The position numbers and the translations under genes are program-made. Positions 46,201 through 57,181 of a stretch of DNA of 64,000 nucleotides are shown piece by piece; positions within the stretch are counted from its first letter, which is position 1, and each line of letters starts with the position of its first letter. The notes under the pieces were generated by a model. The model worked only from the letters and a program-made list of their open reading frames with translations, was not told the DNA's origin and did no database searches. Source of the DNA: Cricetomys ansorgei (lineage: Eukaryota > Chordata > Mammalia > Rodentia > Nesomyidae). The DNA lies in assembly GCA_026225945.1 (NCBI GenBank), contig JAMJFZ010000086.1, forward strand, positions 87,659-151,658. The letters are read 5' to 3'.

Positions 46201-47500
46201 AGCTTACCTTACAGGCCAGGAATGGAGAGAGATGAGTATCTAATTGCACTCCACTACAGGGGATTCCAGAAGGGTCGTAAGGTCATGCCAGTAGGTTAGA
46301 GGCCTCAGGGCAGGGGTGTAGGTACAGGTGGTAATGGGTGATAAGCTCAGGACCTGTGGGTCACAGAACAAGGAGCCTTCTCAATTTCTCTACCCCTGAG
46401 ATAGCCCATTCATTTCATGGAATCTGAGGACACAGAAGTCGTTTTATAGGTCCTAAGAAATGCTGCAGAAAACCCATAGCAATCTGTACCACAAAGTAGC
46501 ATTTTCAGAAACAAACAAAAAAAGAATCTGGGGATCAAGGACTGGACATAGCCCTTTTGTGGTACATCAGCATAATTTGACTTGGACCTCCCCAGAGATC
46601 CTGGTGAATTCTACTAGACTCTGCCCACCTGTTAAACCACTAAGGCTGTCAGGCAAGAACTGGCTGTGCTACCACTCAGTGAACCTGCTGATATCCAAGC
46701 TTTGAGATTAAAGAAGCCTGCCGAGACAGCCTCAGGTTAAAGCTGGTCTGTAGAGAAGCTGGGTGGTGGTGTCACAGAAATCTGGTCACATGGGAAGTTA
46801 AGCAGATACCACACTAAAGAAAACCTCCCATATCAATGGGGCTATAGACCCAAAACTGCTTTCCCACTTGGCAATAGCCTTGCAATGGAGAAAGGTCAAA
46901 GCTCAAGGCTACTGGGTGTACCTATGAGGTCTCCAGTTTCTTAGGTCTGAGCCCTAAGTCTGATGGAAATTGAGAAATAGCCAAAAACCTCAAATCTACT
47001 TGCCCATGGATCCATATTGGTTCCTTTACATACCATTCTGTCTGGGTTCAGGTGAATTCTGCTATGCTTCTTCCACAACAGGGGCTATAAGTGACTAAGG
47101 ACCCAATTTCACCTGAAGAGACAGGCTCCCTAGGATCCTGTTGTGGGGAGCACAGGTCTAAAGGAGAAACATTATGTCTCCTGACACTTTGCCTACCAAG
47201 CAGTGGGCTTGCATTCCCACACTATCTGTCTCCTAGTCATTGCCAGGCAACCATTATGAGCTATCACCATGTCTATCACAACCTCTTTCCTCTCCCTAGG
47301 CGACTACCCAGACCCAACAAAACCAAGAAGTGCCCTTCATCCTTCCTAATTTACACAGGCCAAAATTCAAAGCAGCTGTGTGTACCTGTGAGGGATTCAG
47401 GTTCTCCGGTCTGAGCCCTGAATCTAATGGGAACTGAGAAAGGCCCCCTAAACCTAAAATCTCCTTGCAAATGGATTTAGGCCCAAGCTGGATGTTAGTG
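46201..47500. repeat. Tandem array copy 5 (3'-truncated)
   Basis: G-rich start (46,250), 'ccagagatcctggtgaattc' (46,592), and two 'gtacct(g/a)t' modules 464 bases apart (46,918 and 47,382), the same spacing as in copy 3. It ends where AT-rich unique DNA begins. Confidence 0.72.
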
Positions 47501-48280
47501 TTTATTAATCAAGCAAAATGAAAATTTACCTTTTGTAGGTAAATTTAAATCAGATTACATCAATACACATATTTATAGCTCATACTAAGTACTATTTGCA
47601 AATATAAAGTTAACATCATTGGATGAATTCATAAAGACCATCTGTGTTTTCCCCCCTCAAGATGTATGTAAAGTACTTCTTCCTGAAAAAAAAAGTCTGT
47701 ATCAGGCAGAGATCAATGATCCAAGATGCAATTAGTGAATACCATTTGTTTATATCTGCTCTAGTAATAAAAATAATATGGTCTGTAACAAACAAACAAT
47801 AAATTTGTTAAAATGTTTAAATGTGTGTATATTTTACAGTCTTGTTTAAATAACCTTCTATACCCTTGTGAAACTTAAAGAACACACCATAAATATATAA
47901 ATTAACTTTAGCATCACTGTTGGTTTGAAGAAACTTTTTTTTATATCTTCAAATTAGTAATTTCTCTAAAAAAAAAGTAACAAGCAGTGAAATCTGCTAG
48001 GAATCCAAAGAAGTCAGCCTAACTGGTGAAACTAAGACATTCTTGCACCAGGAGTGAGGAATTACTGGAAGAAATCTATTTTACTCAATAGAACTATTTT
48101 TGCAACCAATTTTATGCCTCTACTTAAAAAAAAAGTAGTGGTAATAAAATCCACATTCACGACATAGATGAGAAAACACTATTCACACTGACAGAAAACC
48201 ACTTGGATTTTGTTCAACAGACCCTCACATTTTAAAAGTAAGTTAGTCTTCTACTGACAAAATAGCTGGCACCCGAGCTA
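47501..48280. other. AT-rich DNA, nothing recognised
   Basis: Low-GC sequence between the array and the GC-rich block; short A-runs and no familiar repeat or frame. Confidence 0.45.
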
Positions 48281-48539
48281 CCTATGTATTTTATGGGATG
48301 TGAAAACTGGCATGGATTTCATCAACACTCCACTAGACTACATTTATCCCTCAATACGTTCATCCAATCCTTTATTCAAGCAATCCATTCTCAAATGCTC
48401 ATTGTGTGCGGCTTTGCTAGAAAGAGAGATGGCAGGGCGAGGGGAACAACTGGAATAATCCAGGAGTTTCCACCCAGAGGAAACAACAGACATTTGAAGG
48501 TCTGCTCAAAGGAACTGGGTATTTTATCTCCCAGGTTTG

Positions 48540-48874
48540 CCCCCGCCCACGCAGCACGGCCCAGGACACCCCTCCCAACCATTGCACCCTTGGCCTGCGG
48601 ATGCCCATGTGTTCACTCAGGCGCCCCGTGGCTGACCCAGCCGGCAGAGGGCGGATCCCTCACCGGTCCGCAGCTCCTGCCTGACAGGGAGGACCTGGTC
48701 GCCAACCTCGCAGCCATCGCTATGGCCGCCATCCTCTCCCTCTTTCTGATGGGAAGGTTCGTTCTGAGGGGAACCTGAGGGGACAGCAAAGGCCCGTCTC
48801 TTCAGTGGAGACACGAAGCTGAGGCGGCTTGCTTTCCTTGGTCTCCCCTCCTCCGCTGGCACTGCTAGTGTGAG
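48540..48874 (+). other. CpG-rich candidate first exon
   Basis: CpG density rises sharply at 48,540 and a strong donor GAG|GTAAGC sits at 48,875. This is the shape of an untranslated or short-coding first exon in a CpG island. A frame open from 48,284 to 48,778 crosses the region but starts in AT-rich DNA, has no recognised domain and stops before the donor, so I do not call it a protein. I recognise no gene here. Confidence 0.35.
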
Positions 48875-48889
48875 GTAAGCCTGTGACCT

Positions 48890-50340
48890 CTGCCTCCAAC
48901 TCTTCAGTCAGGACGCCCCGCCCTCAGCCTGCCGCCCGGCCCCTAGCTTGCCATCACGCCCTTAACCCCGACCAGCCCTCAGCCGGCCGCCCCGCCCTCA
49001 GCCAGTGGCCCAGCCCTCAGTAGGCAGCCAAGTACATAGCAGGCAGCTCCGCCCACACCCAGCAGCCCCGCCCACAGCCTGTCGCCACTTCCCAAGCCAG
49101 CCGACCAGACCTCAACCGACAGTCCCGCCCACAGCCAACAGCCCCGCCCACAGGCAGCAGCCAGACCTTCAGCCGACAGCCCCACCCTCAGCTGGAGGAC
49201 CCGCCTAGAGCGGCCGTCTCACCCACAGCCTGTCTCCCAGCTCTGATCTGGCGGCCCCGCCCTCAGTCAGCTACACGTCGCCCCGCCCTCAACACTCACC
49301 AGCTTTCAGCTGGCCACCTCGCCCTCAACCCCGGAACAGCCATCAGCCGGCCGCCCCCCCCTCAACCAGCCGCACTGTCTCATCCACGCATACCCGTCCA
49401 AAAACGGCAGACAAATCTCTAGCCAGTCGCCCAGCCCACAAATGGCGGCCCGCCCTTATCTGGCAGCCCCGCCCACAGCCGACCGCCCAGGCCACAGTCG
49501 GCAGCCCCACCCCCTGACCACAAGCCACCCCACCCACAGCCAGCCTCCTTGCCCACAGCCAGCTGCCCCGCCCACAGCCCCACCCCCGAAAATAGACCGC
49601 CCCGCCCACAGCTAGCTGTCCCACCCATAGCCAGTCGCCCCAACACAGGCTGAAACCCCGCCCTCAGCTGTAAGCCCCGCCCACAGCCAGCTGCCCTGCA
49701 GTCTTTTGGCAGCCCCGCCCACAGCTGACAGCACCGCCAATTGTCGGCAGCCCCACCCCCGACAACAGGCCGCCCCTCCCACATCCAGCGGTCCCGCCCA
49801 TAGCCACCCTCCCTTCCTTCATCAGGCAGACCCACCCATAGCCAGACTTCCTGCCCACAGGCAGCCTCCCTGCCCACAGGCAGCCTCCCTGCCCACAGCC
49901 AGCTGCCCCGCCCTCTGCCGGCAGCCCCGCCCATAGCCAGCTGCCCCGCCCTCTGCCGGCAGCCCCGCCCACAGCTGGCACCCCCACCTCCGACAACAGG
50001 CCACACCGCCCACAGCCAGCGGTCTCGCCCTTAGCCAGCCTCCCTGCCAACAGCCAGCCTCCCTGCCCTCAGCCGACTCTACCTGGCCGGGCCCTCAGCC
50101 AGTTGACCAGCTGCCCTAGCCCCCCCGCTCCCCCCACAATCAGCCAGCCCACCTCAGCGGGCAGTCCCGCCCTTAGCCTGCCAACCCAACCTCAGCCAGG
50201 GGACCCTTCCACAGACGGAAACCCCGCCAAAACCGGCCGCCCCGCCTTCAGTGGGCCGCCCCGCCCACAGACTGATTCCCAGTCCACAGCCAGCCGACCA
50301 GCCCACAGCCTCCGGATCCGCCCAGACCACTGAGCCTGCA
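48890..50340. repeat. GC-box minisatellite
   Basis: Irregular units built on 'gccccgcccacagccag'. Local exact sub-repeats are visible: a 38-bp unit twice at 49,902-49,977, a 20-bp unit around 49,857-49,895, and a larger unit of about 234 bases ('gacaacaggcc' at 49,758 and 49,992). More than twenty copies of CCCGCCC, the Sp1/KLF GC-box core, occur on the + strand. Long antisense open frames (up to 195 codons, Gly/Trp-rich) result from the biased composition and are not called as genes. Confidence 0.9.
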
Positions 50341-50840
50341 GCGCTATTGGGCGTGGCTCACGCCCGTCTCACACCGCCCTTTCCCATTGGGCAGCCTGGC
50401 ATGATGTTTAAGGAGTTGCCTCTCTCCGCAGCCCGAATGATTATTTCTTAGCAGAGACCCACAGTCCTCATCCACAATCTCACTCGCCCTCAGACTCCTC
50501 CCTCAGGTCCATGATCACCGGAAGTCCTGCCTCAATTCAAACCTCCTGAATCAGTGCTACATCAAGGCAGTGTCTAGACAGGAGGCAACCCGGGGTACCA
50601 AGCGCCCCGTGGGTGCTCGTCCCCTCCCTCTGCCCCAGAGCCTTACTCGGGCGGCATGCCCCACACCCTTCTTCCAGAACATGCACATGCTCCAGGGGGC
50701 TGGAGAGGCCTTTCCTCTAAGCACAAATCTCACCCCGCAAATCACCTCAGGCCATAGGAGCACCACAGTGTTCACTTCCCTACTCACCTCTGCCCCTAGG
50801 CCAGTAGCCAAGGAGCTACCTGATCATAGATGGGCGTGTC
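50341..50840. other. GC-rich unique DNA between two minisatellites
   Basis: Moderately CpG-rich with no obvious repeat unit. Includes 'gggcgtggctcacgccc' (50,349), a near-palindromic KLF-like sequence. No gene recognised. Confidence 0.4.
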
Positions 50841-51520
50841 CTCAGTGAAGTGCGTGTCTTCGGGGATGGGTGTGTCCCTACCCTAGGCTGGTAGCCAAGG
50901 AGCCAGGAGAGAATGGATGGATCTGACCTTGGTGACAGGCTTATCCATGGATGGGTGTGACTTCTAGGCCTGTAGCTAAGGAGCCAGGAGAGAATGGATG
51001 CCCATGTCCTTTGTGTTGTGCTTTTCTCTGGGTGGGTGTGTCCTCAATGATAGGCATGTCTTTGGGTGGGTGTGTCTTCTGGATGGGCATGTCCTTCCCG
51101 TAGGACTATAGCCAAGAAGCCAGGAGAGAATGGATGGGCGTGTCTTCCATGGGTGGCGCATTTGTTTGGGTGGGCATGTCTTTCGGGATGGCGAGTCCTT
51201 CCCCTAGGCCTGTAACCAAGGATCCAGGAGAGAATGGATGGGTGTGTCCTTGGTGACTTCTGGGATGGGCAAGTCCTTCCCATAGGCCTATAGGCAAGAG
51301 CCAGGAGAAAAAGAATGGGTGTGTCCTCAATGATGGGCGTTTCTTTTAGTGGGCGTGTTTTCCAGGATGGGCGAGTCCTACCCCTAGGCTGGATGGGTGT
51401 GTCCTTGGTGAAGGGCATTTATTTAGGTAGGCGTGTCTTCCAGGTTGGGTGTGTCCTTGGTTCTGGATGTTTCTTCTGGTGGGCTTGACTTATGGGTTGG
51501 GCGTGTCCTTGTGTGTTGGG
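50841..51520 (+). repeat. Minisatellite rich in GGG(C/T)GTGTC
   Basis: Irregular units containing 'gggtgtgtcc' or 'gggcgtgtc' and a longer word 'agccaggagagaatggatg' at 50,901, 50,983, 51,119, 51,222 and a variant at 51,298. Spacing varies between about 75 and 136 bases. Open frames over it are repeat artefacts. Confidence 0.88.
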
Positions 51521-51585
51521 CAACCTGACCTGCCCCAAGATGGGTGAGGCCACGTGCAGCTATTCCAGCTCCATGCTTGACCCTG

Positions 51586-51638
51586 GAGCTCTGAGACTAC
51601 AGAGAAGCCTTTGAGCTCTGAGACTACAGAGAAGCCTT
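51586..51638 (+). repeat. 27-bp tandem duplication
   Basis: The 26-base word starting 'gagctctgagactacag' occurs at 51,586-51,611 and again, identical, at 51,613-51,638. Confidence 0.97.
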
Positions 51639-51639
51639 C

Positions 51640-53285
51640 CTTTAAAGTTCACTTCTGATCTGAAACTGTCAAAAGACCTGAGAGATCGCCTTAGGGAGTC
51701 CCCGACCTTACACACATCCAGGGCACTGGCTGAGGAGCGTGATTTCAGGGGAGGAGGAAAACTAAGTGGAAAGCAACAGGTGATCCTAGATTCCAGAATA
51801 AAGGGAACCTGCCTAGTGGTCTAAGCCAGAGGGAAGCCACGCCCCTTCCCATAGTCTTTGGAAAAACAGCAACCTAAACTGTGTCCCTTGACACTTTGAC
51901 CTTGTGAAACTGTAGCCAACTTTTCAAACAAAGCTGAAATTATACTCTTGCTATCCCCGATGTCCTATCCACATTCACAGAAAGCCATTTACCCAGGAGA
52001 CTTTGTGTACTCCCAAAAGGCTGCCTGGTCCATCAAAGAGAATTATTAAATTTTGAATATAACTGAAATTAATCTAGAAAATAAGAGTGTTTATTTCTCT
52101 CATTTTATAGATGCAGAGACAGAGTCCACATTTAAAAAAAATCTTGTTTCAAGTCACATTTGGGAAAACAGCCAAAACATCTATATCCCTTTGTAGTATC
52201 TCCAAAAAATACCTGTTACATACCATATTTAAACATCATCACAAAATAATAGAGAATTTTAAAAACCCAAGTATGAGTTAGGCTCCCAGGATCTAAGTAC
52301 AAAGATGGGAGGGGACATCCAAACATTAAAGAAGAGGAAGGGAAAGCAAATTTTGAGTGGGGAGATGATGCAACACAAACAAAAATCTTTAACAGGCATG
52401 AATATGCATGAATCTTTTTACACCAAATGAAATTATCAGAGCCAGTTAGCAAGTGGGTGAAAATAGTCTGGCTCCTGTCAAATTTTACAAAGAGAGTTGT
52501 TTACCAGCTTTATCAGATCTCAAAAAGGAGCTTCTCTCCTGCTTGTTCATTCTTTGCATATTCACTGTACTGTATGCAAGCTGTTGTTTGGTATTATTAT
52601 TACTGACATAACTGTGGAATATGAATGGTGAAATTAGTTTAGGATTCAGTATTTGAGTGAAGTAAGTGCCTGTGAGGACAGAGGAATTAGATTGGGTTGG
52701 TAAATTCGAATTCTGGAAACCTTAGTTTTTATTTAATCAAAGGGGCATTTTCAGTTAGAGTTTTTGCTAGAGTTACAGCATAATACTTCATTCATTGTTA
52801 TTCTCAAGGTTTCAAGTTCCTGCAAGTTAACCTGAAAAAAAAATCTGTGCTAATTTATTAATAATGGTTTCCTACTTCCTTCTTAAAATATGTGTAATTT
52901 AACATTCATTTTGTAAAATACCAATCACCAAGGTTTAATTACGCCACATATTTCTTTGTGTTAATCCCCTCAAACTTTATATATACACGCATATACACAG
53001 AAGTGAATATGAATATGTGTATGTATGTAAAATACCAAGTCAACAAAAAATGAAATATTTTAGGTATATATTACCTAATATCGTCTAATTTAAAGTAAAG
53101 AGAATAAGTACACAGCATGGGAATGATCATATATTATTTATGAATATTGCATCAAAGATACCAAAGGAATTTCACATACACCTTCCTATTTCCTCTAACA
53201 AAAGATACATTTTTTGCAGAAATCAAAAATGGACTCTTAGATATACTTTCATATACTTACAAACACAAAGCTCTCTGGATATCTC
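51640..53285. other. AT-rich DNA, nothing recognised
   Basis: GC falls again after 52,000. No SINE, L1 landmark or coding motif seen. Confidence 0.45.
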
Positions 53286-53289
53286 TTGC

Positions 53290-53630
53290 ATGATGTTTCA
53301 GGGTTTCCCAGGTCTCCTTGGAATGCCATGGTATCTGGGGATTGATTGGGTGGGATGCCAGGTTGCCACTGTGAATTCCAGGTGTCTGTGGGATAGTCAG
53401 GTGCCTGAATTATGTCCTGGTGCCTGGATGATAGGGTACCTGCATGATAACCTGGCTCCTGTGTAAACTCTAGCTGTCTTAAGGATATTTGGGAGCATTC
53501 AGTATGAGAGATTACATGGGGAAAGGCATTTTGCATATAGGTTGGCTGGGTGCCTGTGTCTGACACCTGCAGAACCATGGTGCCTGCAGCATATCTGGGT
53601 GCCCAGGGAATGTCTTTGTCCCTTTGTATT
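53290..53630. repeat. Degenerate minisatellite, about 19-bp unit
   Basis: Recurring words 'caggtgtctgtgggatag', 'caggtgcctgaattatg', 'ctggtgcctggatgatag', 'gggtgcctgtgtctg', 'ggtgcctgcagcatat'. A 141-codon antisense frame runs through it and shows the same repeat in translation, so it is treated as a repeat artefact. Confidence 0.65.
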
Positions 53631-53797
53631 TGAGCTGTGAATCCCAACTTCAAGTTGAACTTGTATTGATTCATATCAGTCTAATGTAGGCCAAAGGTTT
53701 TCCAGGATCTCAGCTGCTTTCATCAGCAAAAACCACGGTTATTCACATGAACTATGCTCCTGCCACACAGGCTTGATGAAACATTCAATCTTTGCTC

Positions 53798-53920
53798 CTT
53801 TCTTTCTTTCTTTCTTTCTTCTTCCTTTCTTTCTTTCTTTTTTTCTTTCTTTCTTTCTTTCTTCCTTTCTTTCTTTCTTACTTCCTTGTTTCCTTCCTTC
53901 TGTCTTTTCTTTCTTTTAAG
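53798..53920 (+). repeat. (TTTC)n microsatellite
   Basis: About 25 TTTC/CTTT tetranucleotides with CTTC and CTTA interruptions. Confidence 0.96.
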
Positions 53921-55890
53921 GGCATGGGTTTGCAAGAATGTATGAAACTCAAGAAATTAATAAAAGCATTGTGTTGGGAAAAAAAGATATTGGCAAGACA
54001 CAAATTGCTAATCTTCCCAAATGGCATCATGACACATGGTTGCTTTAAGATTACCAATTCACAGATGTTTTTACTATCATTTATGCTATGAGTATTAAGT
54101 TAACTTTTTTAACGAATTTTATAGGTTTTTAATTAAACCAAATAAACTTACAAATCTTGAATTACAAAAGGTTCACATAAAACTAAATGTTCCTGGATGA
54201 TCAGTTCTGCTGTCTTCTTCAGCCTTCAATGTCAGGTAGATTCCCTGACAGCAGACAGTGTGTCTTTAAAAGCATACCTGGGTCTGAAAAAGAGCCTTAC
54301 CCCAATCCAAAGTTAGATATTCAATAAAATAAAACAGTATAAAGCAGCTTTACTATGATCCATACCTAACTGTGAAATTATCTTGCGTTTTAAACATAAT
54401 CCTGTGATAATAATTCATGTAGAATAAAGGCTTGAAAATCACATAACTTGTGCCTCATGATTTGTGGTACACTATTGCTTAGTGTAACATTGGTATGTTT
54501 TCTTTTGCAAATAATGCTGTGATTTATACCACTGACAAACCTATTTGTATGCAATACAAAGTACTGCACACCTCTAAGTCATTTGAGAAAAATTTCAGTA
54601 ACCAAAAATGTTCAAAAGCATTCATAATTGTGTAGAATATTATAGCATCTTTGATAGACATCTCTCAGCAGTAGTGTCATTTAGTCAGGTTTGTTGAAAA
54701 TAAAGAAAAAGTGAATCTCATCATCTCTTTTGGGACCTTTAATTGTATAGAAAGCTTGATATAATAATGTAATTTGTCACTTGTTTTGTCAACTGACTTC
54801 TTTCCAAAGTGCACTTTCCCTGATCTTCTGTCATGAAATCATCATTTATAGGCAGTCATTATTGAAGTTGTTACTAAAATTAAAATCATGGCTAAAAATG
54901 AGCAGATTCATGTCTTTCTGTGAACCTTCTTCCAATGTTTATTGTACTGCCAAAAAGTTCTGCCTGGGCATTTGTGATTTTGGAAGATGGGACTGCCTTC
55001 TTGAACTGTAGCTCATCTGAACACACATTGACCACCAAGGACATTGTCTTATTGAAAACACATGACTTCAAAGGGCATTTGCCTGCTTCTAAAACAGAAA
55101 ACCATTCCAGTTGCTAACCATCTACCTAATGTCACCCTCCTATGCTTGGGAGAAGTTCTCCAAGAGTCCACCAGACACATTCACGTTCTAAAGGAAATCC
55201 AAAAGAATATAAGTTTGAGCAATGCCTGAATTTCTCACTACTGAATGACCTGACTTTCCTGTGAAAAACATGGTGTCTTTTTTAGCAAACTTCATACTCA
55301 TTAAACTTACATGACAGCACTGTATTACACCTTTGATCCCTTATTTTTTCAGTTTGTTTAATGCAGTTCGTATGAAAAAAAATGTTTTATGGTGAGTCCT
55401 CTTCTCAGATGGGGAAACACAGCTAGCCATGTTTTCTAGAGTGACTCAAACTGAACTCTTTCAAAAGTGAAGATTTTGTAGTTGTATTTTCATGGAGGTA
55501 CATAAAGAACAGCAGACTTGGAGAAGTTGTACATTGTCCAAATCGGCTTTTGGAAGGACACAGCACCACACACTGGCCTTTTGAAGATGCTTTTAAAGGA
55601 AAAAATTATAATGTAATCACACAATCTTAATCCCAAATTCTCCCTAATGAAGCCTATATCTGAGCAGGTTTATCATTTCATGCTGTCTTTAATACTTACT
55701 TGGTGATCTCCATGGTTGAATTAAACATACACAGGCTTCTTCCTATAATCCCACTAAAATAATCTGGATAAATTAGCTTAATCATTGTACCCACGAGGGA
55801 CTCTGTGCAGCAGGTGCCAGCCTCTTTCCATGAGACATGAGAGAGCATAGTTTGTGAAGCATAACTTGCCATTCTCATTTGTTTTAGCTT
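53921..55890. other. AT-rich DNA, nothing recognised
   Basis: Two kilobases without a recognised repeat. A frame around 54,920-55,117 (65 codons) has no family resemblance that I can name. Confidence 0.4.
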
Positions 55891-55899
55891 TCCAGAAAG

Positions 55900-56025
55900 A
55901 TATTTTTTCTGTTCAATCTTGGCTGTACTAGAACTCAGTTTGTAAACCAGTGTGGTCTTAAACTCAAGAGATCCACTTGCCTCTGCCTCCTGCCTAATGG
56001 GTTTAATGGCTTGGGCCAACATTCT
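55900..56025 (-). mobile_element. B1 SINE, diverged
   Basis: Antisense: 'cttggctgtactagaactca', 'gtaaaccagtgtggtcttaa', 'ctcaagagatccacttgcct', 'gtttaatggcttgggc'. Confidence 0.65.
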
Positions 56026-56305
56026 GGGGTTGCTTTCCATTCTTAAACAAGTTATCATTTCAAAAGCACCTTGCCATGGTATCTGTTAGACTAGCTACTG
56101 TGTTTGACATTACACAGAAAATATATAGTGTTCATCTTCACTTCAAGAGCAAGGTTATCAATGCTGACTCTGCATTGAATCAGCTTGGTCAGGCAGCATG
56201 CGACCAGTCCCGTGCCAACAAAACATTGATCCCGAGGTACCCCCTCGAACTTAGCTAACTTCCGGAGGCCAACTGCCAACCGCGTTCTGTGTGCTTGGAC
56301 TTCAG

Positions 56306-57181
56306 GACGTGTTCACTGGTCTCGGAAAGGAAAGCCTCTCTCAAAGACTACCACTTAAACCGTACTTCTGGCCTGTTGCCATGGGAAACAGCATTCGCTG
56401 CTCTCTGCCACGGGTAAATATCTTGCCTCAAATTCCCTTGCGCAACTGCCTTAGAAACTTCCTGCCCAGTCTTGTGGTGCGAGGTCTTCGAGCCTCAGCT
56501 TGGCTGTGGCCCTTTTGCCACAAAGAGCAGTCTCTCAGAATAAGGGCCCCTATCAGCCATCAGGACGAGGAAGGGGAGGCTTACATCTCACCCGAATGCC
56601 TGGAGTGCTTGAGCATGGACAGAGATGTGAGGGATTTGCCATGTCAAGGGCAGCGGCCAGCGCCTCTGCCCAAGTATCGGTGCAGAGAATCACATGTGGA
56701 CCAAGAGTCATGCCGGAAATACCGGAGTGGCTATATCCTTGACTCTGGAGTAAGAAACAACAGATACCGTTGCAGAGTCCCTGAGGAGACTACAGGACCT
56801 GGTGCTAGTGATGCCAGAAAAAAGTTCACAAGAAATTATGCAGTGCCTGGAAGATCCTCCTCTGACCGATGTGGACAGGTAATTTCCCCATCCGCTCACA
56901 GCTCCCAGCAACCTTCCCCATCTACCAAACAGGTTTGGAGAACATCCAAATCTATTCAAGGGGTTATGGCAACTTCCACATCTGCCCAGATGTTGCTCAG
57001 AACTTCCAAATATCTGGAAGGTGAACCCAGTCCTGTCCCCTCTCAAGAAAAGGGCTTCGTATGGTTATCTTCTAACAAATGGGTCTATAATCAACACATT
57101 TCATCCCAAAATCTATTTACACAAGTCCCCTCTTCCCAAATGCGTTTAAAAGTCTGCACCATCACCACCAAAGCATTCTAA
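56306..57181 (+). CDS. Unrecognised basic, Cys-containing protein, candidate exon (start 56,381)
   Basis: I do not recognise this gene. The frame from ATG at 56,381 (context 'gccATGg', a near-ideal Kozak match) runs 266 codons to TAA at 57,179-57,181. An ATG at 56,291 is in frame upstream but in a weaker context. The first 166 residues are non-repetitive: 'MGNSIRCS' (Gly2 and Cys7 would allow N-myristoylation and palmitoylation), a Leu/Arg-rich stretch to about residue 50, an acidic patch with 'DEEGEAYISPECLECL', then Arg/Tyr-rich sequence. After a possible donor CAG|GTAATT (56,878) the protein becomes a 10-residue degenerate repeat (x-x-x-T/S-x-S). A possible acceptor lies at 56,304-56,305 ('tggacttcag|g'). 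The next repeats are in other frames, so the gene may be broken, or the exon may end at 56,878. Function unknown. Confidence 0.45.
   Translation, partial: DVFTGLGKESLSQRLPLKPYFWPVAMGNSIRCSLPRVNILPQIPLRNCLRNFLPSLVVRGLRASAWLWPFCHKEQSLRIRAPISHQDEEGEAYISPECLECLSMDRDVRDLPCQGQRPAPLPKYRCRESHVDQESCRKYRSGYILDSGVRNNRYRCRVPEETTGPGASDARKKFTRNYAVPGRSSSDRCGQVISPSAHSSQQPSPSTKQVWRTSKSIQGVMATSTSAQMLLRTSKYLEGEPSPVPSQEKGFVWLSSNKWVYNQHISSQNLFTQVPSSQMRLKVCTITTKAF

Noticed and set aside
48284..48778. 164-codon frame reaching into the CpG segment
   Set aside because: Starts in AT-rich DNA, has no recognised motif, and the CpG start alone explains its open C-terminal half.
49419..50050. Gly/Trp-rich antisense frames of 128 and 195 codons
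   Set aside because: They translate the GC-box minisatellite and overlap each other in different frames with no start context or domain.
51044..51418. 124-codon antisense frame, Pro/His/Thr-rich
   Set aside because: Repeat translation of the GGG(C/T)GTGTC minisatellite.
53249..53674. 141-codon antisense frame
   Set aside because: It runs through a degenerate 19-bp minisatellite and repeats with it.
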